From the NCBI GenBank assembly GCA_965200525.1, contig OZ241368.1:1426001-1490000 (forward strand): a stretch of 64,000 nucleotides of DNA. Reading direction: 5' to 3'. How positions within the stretch are numbered: position 1 is the stretch's first letter; the number at the start of each line of letters is the position of its first letter. Position numbers and translations under genes: made by a program. The stretch comes from JANNPJ01 sp965200525 (GTDB lineage Bacteria; Actinomycetota; Actinomycetes; Actinomycetales; Kineosporiaceae). Positions 15,917-24,854 of the stretch are shown piece after piece. The notes below the pieces were generated by a model. The model was not told the DNA's origin. It did not search any database and saw nothing but the letters and a program-made list of their open reading frames with translations.

Positions 15917-16967
15917 CCAGCTCGGGCTCGGGCTCCAGCTCGACCCCGAACGCTTCCCGGACGCCGTCACGCACGGCCCGGGCCAGGGCCAGCACGTCGT
16001 CGGCGGTGGCCGACCCCCGGTTGGTCAGGGCCAGGGTGTGCTTGGTCGACAGGGTGGCCGGGCCGGGCCGGCCGTGACCCCGGGCGAACCCGGCGTGCTC
16101 GATCAGCCAGGCGGCGCTGGTCTTGACCCGGCCGTCGTCGGTGGGCCAGCGCGGCGCGTCGGCCGGCAGCGCGGCCACCCCCTCCGGGCTCAGCAACGGG
16201 TTGGTGAAGAACGACCCGGCGCTCCAGGTGTCGTGATCCGCGGCGTCCAGCACCATGCCCTTGCCCCGGCGGAGGCCGAGCACCGCCTCCCGGACGTCGC
16301 CCACCGGCACCCGGGCGCCGATCTCCACGCCCAGGGCGCGGGCCAGCTCGGCGTACCGGACCGGCTCCGACCGGTCGGCCACCACCAGCTGGAAGCCGAC
16401 GTCGAGCACGACGAAGCGCGGCCCGCCCCGGTACCGCTCCCGCTTGAACCGCGACGTCCGATACCCGAACCCGCAGTCGGCCGCGGCCAGGGTGTGGATC
16501 CGGTTCTCGGCCCGGTCCCAGGTTCGGACCGAGGAGATCTGGGCCGCCACCTCCTGACCGTAGGCGCCCACGTTCTGCACCGGCGTCGCCCCGGTCGAGC
16601 CGGGGATGCCGGACAGCGCCTCCAGCCCGATCCAGCCCGCGGCCACCGCCTCGGCCACGAACCCGTCCCAGGGCTCGCCCGCGGCGACCCGGACGTCGGC
16701 GCCACCGCAGTAGTCGACCGAGGCCCGTTCCACCCCTCGGGTGGCGACCTGGATCACCCGGCCGTCGAACCCGGCCTCCGCGACCAGCAGATTGGACCCA
16801 CCGCCGACCAGCAGCACGCTCTCGCCCTCGGCATCGGCCCGGCGAACCGCCTCGATCAGGTCGTCGACGGTGGTCACGGCCGTGAACTCCCGGGCCGGGC
16901 CGCCGACCCGGAAGGTGGTCAGCTCGCTGAGCCGAACCGTCGCCGTCGAACTGCCGGTCGAAGTCAT
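15900..16967 (-). CDS. murB: UDP-N-acetylenolpyruvoylglucosamine reductase
   Basis: 355 aa. FAD-binding segment LLVGGGSNLLVAEAGF, substrate-binding GIPGSTGATPVQNVGAYGQE, and the catalytic Ser in WSAGSFFTNPLLSP, all typical of type I MurB. It makes UDP-MurNAc in the cytoplasmic stage of peptidoglycan synthesis. The position between adenosine deaminase and the MaoC pair is a common actinobacterial arrangement. Confidence 0.96.
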   Translation of the reverse strand: MTSTGSSTATVRLSELTTFRVGGPAREFTAVTTVDDLIEAVRRADAEGESVLLVGGGSNLLVAEAGFDGRVIQVATRGVERASVDYCGGADVRVAAGEPWDGFVAEAVAAGWIGLEALSGIPGSTGATPVQNVGAYGQEVAAQISSVRTWDRAENRIHTLAAADCGFGYRTSRFKRERYRGGPRFVVLDVGFQLVVADRSEPVRYAELARALGVEIGARVPVGDVREAVLGLRRGKGMVLDAADHDTWSAGSFFTNPLLSPEGVAALPADAPRWPTDDGRVKTSAAWLIEHAGFARGHGRPGPATLSTKHTLALTNRGSATADDVLALARAVRDGVREAFGVELEPEPELVNCAL

Positions 16968-17008
16968 GGCATCACCTGAGTCGGTACGGGAATGAGTTCG
17001 GGCGACGT

Positions 17009-17437
17009 TCAGGGCAGCCTGACCACGGCGTTGGCCTTGCCCAGCACCTTGGCCCCGAGGCAGGTGGCGGTCAGCATCAGGGTGGCCGTGCGGGCGGCGT
17101 CGTCCTTGGCCGTGATCCGGGCCGAGATCTCGACCGAAGCGCCCTGGTCGTCGTCCGGCACCGGGACCAGGTTGGTGAACCGGACGCCGTAGTCAACGAT
17201 CGCGCCCGGGTCGCCGGCCCAGTCGCTGACGAACCGGCTGCCGGTGGCCATGGTGAACATGCCGTGGGCGATCACGCTGGGCAGGCCGACCGAGGTCGCG
17301 ATCCGGTCGCTCCAGTGGATGGTGTTGAAGTCACCGCTCGCCCCGGCGTACCGGATCAGGTCGTGGCGTCGGATCGAATAACTGACGGCGGGCAGCTGAT
17401 CGCCCACGGACACGCTGTCGAAGGTCGGGCCGTTCAC
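17009..17437 (-). CDS. MaoC-like dehydratase, HadB-type subunit
   Basis: 142 aa hot-dog fold. The hydratase signature is present: YAGASGDFNTIHWSDRIATS with the catalytic Asp and His, then VIAHGMFTMA. It forms the catalytic half of a heterodimeric (R)-3-hydroxyacyl-ACP dehydratase with the upstream protein, probably in FAS-II-like or related fatty acid synthesis. Its ATG overlaps the stop of the partner (ATGA). Confidence 0.88.
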   Translation of the reverse strand: MNGPTFDSVSVGDQLPAVSYSIRRHDLIRYAGASGDFNTIHWSDRIATSVGLPSVIAHGMFTMATGSRFVSDWAGDPGAIVDYGVRFTNLVPVPDDDQGASVEISARITAKDDAARTATLMLTATCLGAKVLGKANAVVRLP

Positions 17438-17895
17438 GGGGTCTCCTCGCCGCGGATCACGATCGTCGACGTCACGGTGGTCACCGGCTCGCCCTTCTGG
17501 TCGGCGATCTCGACCCGGGTGCTGACCATGCCGTTGCGGCCCAGGGCGCCGACCTTGTCCACGTGCAGGGTGGCCACCAGGGTGTCGCCGGCGACGATCG
17601 GCCGGTGATGGACGAACCGCTCCTCGCCGTGCACCACCCGGCTGTAGTCGATCCCGGCCTCGGGGTCGCGCATCAGCTGGGACTCGCTGCGCTGGGCGAT
17701 CAGCACGGCCAGGGTGGGGGGCGCGATCACATCGGGGTAGCCCTGGGCCCGGGCCGCCTCCGGATCATGATGGACGGCGTCCGCCGGGCCGGTCGCGTTG
17801 ATCGCCTCGGCGAACTCGCGGATCTTCTCCCGGCTGACCTCGTAGCCCGGCGAGGGCGGGTAGACCCGGCCCGCGAAGTCGGGGTTGACGCCCAT
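17434..17895 (-). CDS. MaoC-like N-terminal domain protein, HadA-type subunit
   Basis: 153 aa hot-dog fold (FAS1-like dehydratase N-terminal type): YEVSREKIREFAEAI near the start, VIAPPTLAVLI and GEERFVHHRPIVAGDTL further on. It lacks the catalytic Asp/His pair and is expected to be the substrate-binding partner of the HadB-type protein. The gene lies 108 bp downstream of rpmG, the arrangement seen in many actinobacteria. Confidence 0.88.
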   Translation of the reverse strand: MGVNPDFAGRVYPPSPGYEVSREKIREFAEAINATGPADAVHHDPEAARAQGYPDVIAPPTLAVLIAQRSESQLMRDPEAGIDYSRVVHGEERFVHHRPIVAGDTLVATLHVDKVGALGRNGMVSTRVEIADQKGEPVTTVTSTIVIRGEETP

Positions 17896-18003
17896 CGGTG
17901 CTCACTCCCTGAGACGAACTACTGGCGTGCGAACGGCCGGTTGCCAAAACACATCGACCGCCTCGCGATCGGATCGCGGGCGGACGACGGAGAAGAGCTG
18001 AGG

Positions 18004-18174
18004 TCAGCGCGTCTCTCGGTGTGCCTGGTGGCACTTGCAGTTGGAGCAGAACTTCTTCAGCTCCAGCCGATCGGGGTCGTTGCGGCGGTTCTTCTTGGTG
18101 ATGTAGTTGCGGTGCTTGCACTCGACGCACGCCAGCGTGATCTTCGGGCGAACATCAGAGGTTTTGCTGGCCAC
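18004..18174 (-). CDS. rpmG: 50S ribosomal protein L33 (zinc-type)
   Basis: 56 aa from a GTG: starts VASKTSDVRPKITLACVECK and ends CKCHQAHRETR. The pairs CVEC and CSNC are the four cysteines of the zinc-ribbon (C+) form of L33, so this is the zinc-containing paralogue. It was found by translating the minus strand directly. Confidence 0.95.
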   Translation of the reverse strand: MASKTSDVRPKITLACVECKHRNYITKKNRRNDPDRLELKKFCSNCKCHQAHRETR

Positions 18175-18214
18175 GGCAGTGCCTCTTTCACAATTGATGC
18201 GGGTAGGTACAGGG

Positions 18215-18287
18215 TAGCGGAGGCGGGACTTGAACCCACGACACAGCGATTATGAGCCGCTTGCTCTACCAACTGAGCTACTCCGCC
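18215..18287 (-). tRNA. tRNA-Met (anticodon CAT)
   Basis: 73 nt on the minus strand. Acceptor GGCGGAG pairs with CTCCGCT (one G-U), D arm GCTC/GAGC, anticodon stem AGCGG with loop CTCATAA. The G-C-rich initiator-type anticodon stem is absent, so it is more likely the elongator. 3' CCA not encoded. Confidence 0.94.
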
Positions 18288-18321
18288 ATGTCCGACATCG
18301 CCGGGGAGCGATGCCGATCAG

Positions 18322-18394
18322 AGCCCCGATAGGGAATCGAACCCTAGACCTTCTCCTTACCATGGAGACGCTCTACCGACTGAGCTATCGGGGC
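18322..18394 (-). tRNA. tRNA-Thr (anticodon GGT)
   Basis: 73 nt on the minus strand. Acceptor GCCCCGA/TCGGGGC, anticodon stem TCTCC/GGAGA with loop ATGGTAA giving anticodon GGT. It lies 34 nt upstream of tRNA-Met, so the pair is probably transcribed with rpmG. Confidence 0.95.
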
Positions 18395-18432
18395 TTGCCA
18401 GCCGGGCGGTGTGGTGCTTGTCCGGCAGCGCC

Positions 18433-19092
18433 TCACAGTACACGCCCGGAGGCGTCGTCCTGAAATCCATTCCCCGGTGCGCCGCTCGCCGGCTTGCTCA
18501 GACCCCGAACCAGCAGGTCGAGCAGGGCCAGATACGAGGTCTCCGGGTCGGGTGAGAGCACCCGGCCCTGCATCTCCAGGATGACCGCGCCGTGCACGGC
18601 GCTCCAGATCTGCTGGGCGAACTCCAGCGGATCGCCGGGCATCAGCCGGCCCGCCTCCATGCCGGTGGCCACGTGCCCGACCAGCTCCTGGAACGCCCCG
18701 GCGGCGCAGGCCTGGAGTTCGGACGACGGCTCCCCCGACCCCAGCCCGCTGTTGAACATGGCCAGGTAGTGCTGGCGATTGGCGAGTGCGAACTGCCGAT
18801 AACGGACGCCGGACGCCCGTAAGCGCTCGATCGGATCGAGTTCGCCCCGGCCGGCCACGGCCTGCCTGAGCCCCTCGAAGCCCCGGGTCAGGACCGCTTC
18901 GATCAGGCCTTCCTTGCTGCCGAACCGGTTGTAGACGCCCATCGGGGCGACCCCGGCCTCGGTGGCGACCGCCCGGACCGTGACCGCCGCCGGACCCTCC
19001 CGGACCAGGACCGCCTCGGCCGCGTCGACCAGGGCGATCTGCAGATCACGGCTCGGCGTGCGGACGCCGGCGCGCTTGGGCGAGGTGCTCAT
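18433..19092 (-). CDS. TetR-family repressor of the adjacent MFS exporter
   Basis: 219 aa from ATG 19092 (AGGAGG nine bases upstream; longer frame to 19149 rejected). The N-terminal helix-turn-helix reads TVRAVATEAGVAPMGVYNRF, followed by a helical ligand-binding domain (TetR_C-like) with QHYLAMFNSGLG. It is divergent from the drug exporter with a 106-bp gap that contains a dyad. It probably represses both genes and is released by a hydrophobic compound. Confidence 0.9.
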   Translation of the reverse strand: MSTSPKRAGVRTPSRDLQIALVDAAEAVLVREGPAAVTVRAVATEAGVAPMGVYNRFGSKEGLIEAVLTRGFEGLRQAVAGRGELDPIERLRASGVRYRQFALANRQHYLAMFNSGLGSGEPSSELQACAAGAFQELVGHVATGMEAGRLMPGDPLEFAQQIWSAVHGAVILEMQGRVLSPDPETSYLALLDLLVRGLSKPASGAPGNGFQDDASGRVL

Positions 19093-19151
19093 CCTTCCCA
19101 TCCTCCTCCATCGGCCCGGGAAAACGGGCTTGACGTCGTCCCGCCTCATGG

Positions 19152-19187
19152 TAGAACATCGTTATACAAATATAGGACGTTGTTCTA
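19152..19187. promoter_or_regulatory. TetR operator candidate overlapping the MFS promoter region
   Basis: A dyad with 7-bp outer arms tagaaca and tgttcta, and near-symmetric inner tcgttata/tataggacg around caaa. It is strongly AT-rich against a very GC-rich background and lies 12 bp before the MFS start codon. The placement fits repression by the divergent TetR. Confidence 0.6.
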
Positions 19188-19198
19188 AGGAGAACGCG

Positions 19199-20893
19199 AT
19201 GAGCGCCACCGTGGCCCCTGAGCCAACTGTTCAGAAGTCCCCCCGTCGCTGGTGGATGCTGCTGGTGCTGTGCCTCAGCGTGCTGCTGGTGACGGTCGAC
19301 AACACGATCGTCAACGTGGCCCTGCCGACCCTCAGCCACGACCTGTCCGCCTCGACCAGCAGCCTGCAGTGGATCGTGGACGCCTACACCCTGGTCTTCG
19401 CCAGCCTGCTGCTGGTCGCCGGCCACCTGGGCGACCGGTTCGGCCGGCTGCGGACCCTGCAGGTCGGGCTGGTCCTGTTCGGGCTGACCTCGGTCGCCGC
19501 GGCGTCCGCGAACACCACCGGGCAACTGATCGCCGGCCGGGCCGCGATGGGGGTGGCGGCGGCGCTGATCTTCCCGGCGACGCTGGGCCTGCTCTCCAAC
19601 GTGTTCACCGACGCCCGGGAGCGGGCCACCGCGATCGGGATCTGGTCCGGGGTGGCCGGCCTGGCCGTCGCCCTCGGCCCGGTGAGCGGCGGCGTCCTGC
19701 TGGAGCACTTCTCCTGGAACTCGGTCTTCCTGGTCAACGTGCCGCTGGCGGCCATCGCCCTGGCGGCCGGATGGCGGTTGCTGCCGGAGTCGAAGGACCA
19801 TGCCCCCGGCTACTTCGACCTGGGCGGCGCGGTCGGCTCGATCGCCGCCGTCGGCGTCCTGGTCTGGACCGTGATCGAGGCGCCCGACCACGGCTGGACG
19901 TCGGCCACCACGATCACCGGCCTGGTCGCCGCGGCCGGCCTGCTGGCCGGGTTCATCGCCTGGGAGATCCGCCGCACCGACCCCCTGCTCGACGTCACCC
20001 TGTTCGCCAACAGCCGGTTCTCGGCCGCCAGCGCGGCGATCACGGCGGCGTTCTTCGGGCTGTTCGGCTTCATCTTCCTGATCACCCAGTACTTCCAGAC
20101 CGTGCGGGGCTACGGCACGCTGACCGCCGGCGTCGCCACCCTGCCGTTCGCCGTGGTCACCGCGGCCCTGTCCCCGGTGGCGATCCTGCTGATGAAGCGG
20201 CTGGGCAGCACGATCGTGGTCAGCAGTGGCCTGGCGCTGATGAGCGCCGGCTTCCTGGTCGCGGCCGGCTCGGGCGTCGACTCGGCCTACTGGGGCCGGA
20301 TCGTCGGCTCGATGGCCCTGATGGCGGCCGGCCTGGCCCTCACCACCGGCCCGGCCACCGACGCGATCATGGGGGCCCTGCCTGTGGCCAAGGCCGGCGC
20401 CGGATCAGCGGTCAACGACACCACCCGGGAGATCGGCGGCACGCTCGGGGTGGCCGTGGTCGGCTCGGTGATGAGCTCCATCTACGGCCCCCGCCTGGCC
20501 GACGCTCTGGCCCCGCTCGGCGTCCCCGAGTCGGCGGTGCACACCGCTCGCGAGTCCGTGGTGGCCGGGCTGGCCGTCGCCGGGCAACTGCCGGCCGCGG
20601 CCCGGGGGACGGCGACCACCGCTGTGCGGAACGCGTTCATGGACGGGCTGCAGGCCGGTTCACTGATCGCGGCGGCCGCGACCGCGGTGGCGGCGGTCGG
20701 GGTGATGATCTTCCTCCCGGCCCGGCACCGCAGCGAGGACTCCGCGACCGAACCGGCCGCCGCCCAGGCCCCGACCGGCGCGGTCACGGCCGAATCGGTC
20801 ACGGTGGAAACGGTCGCCGTCACCCGCTCGGCCCGGACCGGCCGCTGCTCCAAGCCCGCCACCTCGACCGACACCGCCCCCAACCCGGCCTGA
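19199..20893 (+). CDS. MFS drug exporter, DHA2/EmrB-QacA type
   Basis: 564 aa with about 14 transmembrane helices. Motif A is GHLGDRFGRLRTL, motif C is GVAGLAVALGPVSGG, and the start WWMLLVLCLSVLLVTVDNTI carries the acidic motif D1 typical of 14-helix proton-driven multidrug exporters. The tail after the last helix is a low-complexity Ala/Thr/Val stretch. ATG at 19199 has AAGGAG upstream. Controlled by the divergent TetR gene. Confidence 0.93.
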   Translation: MSATVAPEPTVQKSPRRWWMLLVLCLSVLLVTVDNTIVNVALPTLSHDLSASTSSLQWIVDAYTLVFASLLLVAGHLGDRFGRLRTLQVGLVLFGLTSVAAASANTTGQLIAGRAAMGVAAALIFPATLGLLSNVFTDARERATAIGIWSGVAGLAVALGPVSGGVLLEHFSWNSVFLVNVPLAAIALAAGWRLLPESKDHAPGYFDLGGAVGSIAAVGVLVWTVIEAPDHGWTSATTITGLVAAAGLLAGFIAWEIRRTDPLLDVTLFANSRFSAASAAITAAFFGLFGFIFLITQYFQTVRGYGTLTAGVATLPFAVVTAALSPVAILLMKRLGSTIVVSSGLALMSAGFLVAAGSGVDSAYWGRIVGSMALMAAGLALTTGPATDAIMGALPVAKAGAGSAVNDTTREIGGTLGVAVVGSVMSSIYGPRLADALAPLGVPESAVHTARESVVAGLAVAGQLPAAARGTATTAVRNAFMDGLQAGSLIAAAATAVAAVGVMIFLPARHRSEDSATEPAAAQAPTGAVTAESVTVETVAVTRSARTGRCSKPATSTDTAPNPA

Positions 20894-20971
20894 CCTCCGC
20901 CCGGGCCGTCATGCCGATCCGACTTTGCTCCCGTCAGCCACCTCGAACGCCGGGAATCCCCCGCTCCGCGG

Positions 20972-20996
20972 GCTCCCGACGGTGGCTACCGGGAGC
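20972..20996. terminator. Hairpin between convergent MFS and yajQ genes
   Basis: Stem gctcccg/cgggagc with an 11-nt loop, 78 nt past the MFS stop. No U tract; could act for either convergent gene. Confidence 0.45.
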
Positions 20997-21061
20997 ATCG
21001 TCGGATCGAGGTCGGCCCACGGCCCGGGAGCCGCCCCCGGCCCGCCCCGGTTCAGCGATGC

Positions 21062-21559
21062 TCAGCGGTAGTTGACGAACTGCAGCGCGACGTCGAGGTC
21101 GGCGTCCTTGAGCAGGGCGATGATCACCTGCAGGTCGTCCCGGCTCTTACTGGTGACCCGCAGCTCGTCCCCGGTGATCTGGGTCTTGACGCCCTTCGGG
21201 CCCTCGTCCCGGATGATCTTGCCGATCTTCTTGGCGTTCTCCTGGCTGAGGCCCTCCTTGATGTCGGCCTCGAGCCGGTACTCCTTGCCCGACAGCTGCG
21301 GCTCCTTGTCGCCGGTGTCGATCACCTTGAGCGAGACCCCGCGCTTGATCAGCTTGGTCTGGAACACATCGAGGACGGCGGTGACCCGCTCCTGGCTGTT
21401 GGCCTTGATCAGGATCTTCTCACCGCTCCACTCGATCGAGGCCCCGGTGCCCTTGAAGTCGTACCGCTGCTGGAGCTCCTTGGAGGCCTGGTTGAGGGCG
21501 TTGTCCACCTCCTGCCGGTCTACCTTGCTGACAACATCGAACGACGCATCGCTGGCCAC
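21062..21559 (-). CDS. yajQ: YajQ family nucleotide-binding protein
   Basis: 165 aa, full length for UPF0234. It starts MASDASFDVVSKVDRQEVDNA (GTG start) and contains RYDFKGTGASIEW and the late RVTSKSRDDLQVIIALLK. YajQ proteins have two ferredoxin-like subdomains and bind RNA or, in some species, cyclic di-GMP. The cellular role in actinobacteria is unclear. Located immediately beside tRNA-Tyr. Confidence 0.93.
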   Translation of the reverse strand: MASDASFDVVSKVDRQEVDNALNQASKELQQRYDFKGTGASIEWSGEKILIKANSQERVTAVLDVFQTKLIKRGVSLKVIDTGDKEPQLSGKEYRLEADIKEGLSQENAKKIGKIIRDEGPKGVKTQITGDELRVTSKSRDDLQVIIALLKDADLDVALQFVNYR

Positions 21560-21721
21560 GCGTACTCCCCTGAGTCTGTTGCTGAGCCGGCCCCGGACCG
21601 GTCCTGGTCGGAGCCTGAAGTCCTGGCCCCGGCGCTCCCGACGGACGGATGCGCGCGAGACCCCTTGTCCTTGCTATCCTGCCATCCGCCGGACGGACCG
21701 CGAGGTCCCAGGGCAGTGCAA

Positions 21722-21807
<86 letters not shown>

Positions 21808-21817
21808 GCACCAAGAG

Positions 21818-21851
21818 CGGCCCCGACCAGGGTGAATCCCGGTCGGGGCCG
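21818..21851. terminator. Terminator hairpin shared by tRNA-Tyr and the convergent racemase gene
   Basis: Perfect 11-bp stem cggccccgacc/ggtcggggccg with a 12-nt loop, then ttct on the plus strand. It starts 10 nt after the tRNA-Tyr CCA and ends 12 nt from the end of the racemase gene. Confidence 0.8.
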
Positions 21852-21862
21852 TTCTCGTCCGG

Positions 21863-22882
21863 TCAGCGCAGGATGAAGCCCGGGACGAGGTCGTCGTCCG
21901 GGTCGACGGTGAAGGTGTGTTCGCCGGTCAGGTAGGCCGTGCCGGTGATCATCGGGGTCACGAACGGGCGACCGTCGAGCACGCCCCGCTCTCGGATCCG
22001 GCCGCTGAAGGTCGAGTCGATCACCGAGTGGTGGATCAGCCGCCGGTCGCCGGACAACTCACCCGAGGCGGCCAGGGTGGCCATCCGGGCGGCGGTGCCG
22101 GAACCGCACGGGGATCGGTCGACCTCGCCGTCGGCGAAGACGGTGACGTTGCGCTGGACCAGGTTCCCGTCCGGATCGACGCCGAGATCCTCGACATAGA
22201 TGACGCCGTAGATGTCCGAGAGCCGGTCGTCGGAGGGGTGCTCGGCGTACCGGGTGCCGTTCAGGGCGGTCTTGATCTCCCGGCTCAGCGCGATCAACGC
22301 CGGCACGGCTGAAGGCGTCACCGCCAGACCCACGGCACCGGCCGCGACCTGGGCGTAGATCGCCCCACCGAAGCTGATGGTCACGGTGACCGGCCCGGCC
22401 GAGGTGTCGACCACGACGTCCTGGTGCAGCACGTAGCTGGGAACGCTGACGAAGTCGACCGAGGTGACCCGGCCGGCCGCACCGGTGTGTACCTTCGCCG
22501 TCACCCGGCCGGACGGCACGTCGATGACGACGTCGGTCACGCCGTCGTCCGAGACCGGCACCCGACCGGTGTTCACCGCCCAGGCCCCGAGCGCGATCGT
22601 CCCGTGGCCGCAGGCGGTCGAGAAGCCGTCCTTGTGCCAGAACAGGACGCCGAAGTGGGCCCCCTCGTCGTCCGGCGGGGTGATGAAGCCGCCGTACATG
22701 TCGGCGTGGCCGCGCGGCTCGGAGCACAGCAGCCGGCGCCGGCCGTCGACGTCCGGATCGACCAGGGCCTGCATCCGCCGGGCGGCGACGGTGGTCGCGG
22801 TCAGCGGGGGGACGTCGGTGACGATCCGGAACGGCTCGCCGCCGGTGTGGTAGTCGACCGTGCGAATCGTCACCGGGTTCAT
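21863..22882 (-). CDS. Proline racemase / 4-hydroxyproline epimerase family enzyme
   Basis: 339 aa. Both catalytic cysteines are present: C91 in STACGHGT and C259 in DRSPCGSGT. This fits a two-base racemase or epimerase (proline racemase or 4-hydroxyproline 2-epimerase). The dehydratase branch normally has Thr in place of the first Cys. MYGGFI precedes the first Cys region. Substrate is undecided. The gene stands alone, divergent from a Nudix hydrolase (53 bp apart); no hydroxyproline catabolic genes are next to it. Confidence 0.85.
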   Translation of the reverse strand: MNPVTIRTVDYHTGGEPFRIVTDVPPLTATTVAARRMQALVDPDVDGRRRLLCSEPRGHADMYGGFITPPDDEGAHFGVLFWHKDGFSTACGHGTIALGAWAVNTGRVPVSDDGVTDVVIDVPSGRVTAKVHTGAAGRVTSVDFVSVPSYVLHQDVVVDTSAGPVTVTISFGGAIYAQVAAGAVGLAVTPSAVPALIALSREIKTALNGTRYAEHPSDDRLSDIYGVIYVEDLGVDPDGNLVQRNVTVFADGEVDRSPCGSGTAARMATLAASGELSGDRRLIHHSVIDSTFSGRIRERGVLDGRPFVTPMITGTAYLTGEHTFTVDPDDDLVPGFILR

Positions 22883-22935
22883 GACCGGCGAACCTATCCG
22901 TAGCGCCGTCCGGCCGGTGTGGTCTGATCTCGGGC

Positions 22936-23457
22936 ATGAGCTTTGAGGACGACGTGCTGGCCGAGGGCGAGCCGGAGGTCGAGTTCCACGCCGGGATCGC
23001 GGGCCGGCTGCCGGGCAAGCGGGTCTCGTCGGCCGCGCTGATCCGCAATCCGGACGGCGAGCTGCTGATGCTGGACCCGACCTACAAAGCCGGCTGGGAG
23101 CTGCCGGGCGGCATGGTCGAGGCGGACGAGGAGCCTCTCGACGCCTGCGGTCGCGAGGTGCTCGAGGAGATCGGCCTCAAGCTGACGCTGGGCCCGCTGC
23201 TGGTCGTCGACTGGGAGCCGCGGCACGGCGTCTGGGGCGACTGCCTGAACTTCGTCTTCGACGGCGGCATCGTGACGCCGGACCAGGTCGCGGCGTTTCG
23301 GCTGCAGGAGGAGGAGATCGGCGGCTTCACGTTCGCACCGCTGACGGTGGTGGCCGAGCACGTGCGCCCCTCGATGGCCCGGCGTCTGGCCGGGGCGCTC
23401 GAGGCGGCGTCCGAGAAGCAGCTGCTGTACCTCAAGTTCGGCCGGCGTCGCGGCTGA
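22936..23457 (+). CDS. Nudix hydrolase
   Basis: 173 aa. A complete Nudix box is visible: GGMVEADEEPLDACGREVLE followed by EIGL, matching GX5EX7REUXEEXGU. The protein probably hydrolyses a nucleoside diphosphate derivative; the substrate is unknown. It ends in a basic tail (KFGRRRG). Convergent with the MazG-like gene across a 22-bp palindrome. Confidence 0.9.
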   Translation: MSFEDDVLAEGEPEVEFHAGIAGRLPGKRVSSAALIRNPDGELLMLDPTYKAGWELPGGMVEADEEPLDACGREVLEEIGLKLTLGPLLVVDWEPRHGVWGDCLNFVFDGGIVTPDQVAAFRLQEEEIGGFTFAPLTVVAEHVRPSMARRLAGALEAASEKQLLYLKFGRRRG

Positions 23458-23497
23458 CGGCTCCGCGGAACCGGGCCGATCTCACCGTTCGGGACGG

Positions 23498-23519
23498 CGA
23501 CGGTTCCGCGGAACCGTCG
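23498..23519. terminator. 22-bp perfect palindrome between convergent genes
   Basis: cgacggttccg followed directly by cggaaccgtcg, with no loop. It lies between the Nudix stop and the MazG-like stop. A related tccgcggaacc also occurs at 23462. A bidirectional terminator is the simplest reading. Confidence 0.5.
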
Positions 23520-23523
23520 TGGG

Positions 23524-23847
23524 TCACTGGCGCCGGACCCGGTCCGGGTTGCGGCTCAGCCATTTGGCCTCGATCTCGGCCTGCAGGTCGACTCCTTCGT
23601 GGCGGGCCAGCAGCAGGACGTGCCCGAGGACGTCGGCCAGTTCGGCCCGGAACACCGCCGCCAGTTCTTCCGGCGTCCGGCCCTTGGCCCGCCCCTGCCC
23701 GGTCTTGCTCAGGAACGCCTGGGTCAGCTCGCCCACCTCCTCCTGGAGCTTGAGCAGCAGCCAGGTGGTGCTCCGGTCGAAACCGTGGCGCTCGGCGTAG
23801 GCCGCTGACACGGCCTCGCACTCGTCGGTGAGCTCTCGCAGATCCAC
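23524..23847 (-). CDS. MazG-like NTP pyrophosphohydrolase
   Basis: 107 aa, single all-alpha NTP-PPase domain. Metal-binding motifs are LLLKLQEEVGELTQAF and AELADVLGHVLLLA, the EExxE...ExxD arrangement. Likely sanitises non-canonical nucleoside triphosphates. Ends close to the convergent Nudix gene, another nucleotide hydrolase. Confidence 0.82.
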   Translation of the reverse strand: MDLRELTDECEAVSAAYAERHGFDRSTTWLLLKLQEEVGELTQAFLSKTGQGRAKGRTPEELAAVFRAELADVLGHVLLLARHEGVDLQAEIEAKWLSRNPDRVRRQ

Positions 23848-23974
23848 CCGCCGACTCTAGACAGGCGACCGGCGGAAAAGAATCTGGAAAGTTTGAACGA
23901 CGGTGTCGATCTGGGCCGCGGTTGCTCGACGCCGTGGTGTAAATGCCGAGCCACCCTCCTGAGGAGATCCTCCG

Positions 23975-24781
23975 ATGAAGTTCATCCTGCTGCTCAGCGG
24001 CGACCGCAGCACCGACACCGCCACCGCTGCCGCTGCCGCTGCCGGCCCCGAACCGGCCGCAGCCATCGACCGGTTCAACCAGGATCTGATCGACGCGGGC
24101 GCCTGGGTCGAGGCCAACGGCCTGCAGCCGACGTCCGAGGGCTTCCGGATCGTGGCCGAGGACGGCGACATCACGCTGATCGACGGCCCGTTCACCGACC
24201 TCGACCCGGTTCTGTTCGGCTACTGGGTGATCCAGGTCGCCTCCCGGGAGGAGGCCCTGGACTGGGCCGGCCGGGTGCCGTTGGACCCTGACGGGCCCGG
24301 TTCGGGGAACGGGCGGGTCGAGGTCCGCCGGCTCCAGGAGCTGGAGGACTTCCCGGTGACCGAGGACGAGTCGGGCTGGCGCGAGCGTGAGTCCGAGCTG
24401 CGCATCGCGCTCGCCACCCCGGCCGAACCCGAGCCGGGCAAGATCCGCTACCTGATGATGTTCATGGCCGACCAGAAGTCCGAGGCGGGCGAGATGCCCG
24501 ACGAGAAGGTGCTGACCGAGATGGGCGAGCTCATCGGCGAGCTGGCCGGCTCCGGGGTGTTCATCTCCGGCGAGGGGCTGCATCCGAGCTCGGACGGCGC
24601 CCGGGTGGAGTTCCGCGGCGGCCGGCGGCACATCGTCGACGGCCCGTTCGCCGAGGCCAAGGAGCTGGTCGCCGGGTTCACCGTGGTCGAGGTCGACGAT
24701 CGCGACCAGGCGGTGGACATCGCGATGCGGGGAGTCCGGATCAACGGCGACGGCCGCAGCGAGATCCGCAAGCTGTTCTGA
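23975..24781 (+). CDS. Tandem YCII-related (DGPF) protein
   Basis: 268 aa made of two YCII/DGPF units. The first is about 1-125, with MKFILLLSGD and IDGPF. The second is about 155-268, with IRYLMMFMADQKSE, EGLHPSSDGARV and VDGPFAEAKEL. A charged linker joins them. DGPF proteins are the characteristic genomic partners of ECF42-type sigma factors, and one such gene follows 73 bp downstream on the same strand. Molecular function is not established. Confidence 0.88.
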   Translation: MKFILLLSGDRSTDTATAAAAAAGPEPAAAIDRFNQDLIDAGAWVEANGLQPTSEGFRIVAEDGDITLIDGPFTDLDPVLFGYWVIQVASREEALDWAGRVPLDPDGPGSGNGRVEVRRLQELEDFPVTEDESGWRERESELRIALATPAEPEPGKIRYLMMFMADQKSEAGEMPDEKVLTEMGELIGELAGSGVFISGEGLHPSSDGARVEFRGGRRHIVDGPFAEAKELVAGFTVVEVDDRDQAVDIAMRGVRINGDGRSEIRKLF

Positions 24782-24854
24782 CTCCAGCGACCCGAGCCGG
24801 TGCCGGCGGCACCGCCTTGCGCCCGGTAAGGCCCCGGTGATCTGATCGGTCACC

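Noticed and set aside
21863..22882. trans-3-hydroxyproline dehydratase
   Set aside because: That branch has Thr at the first catalytic position; here C91 and C259 are both Cys, which favours a racemase or epimerase.
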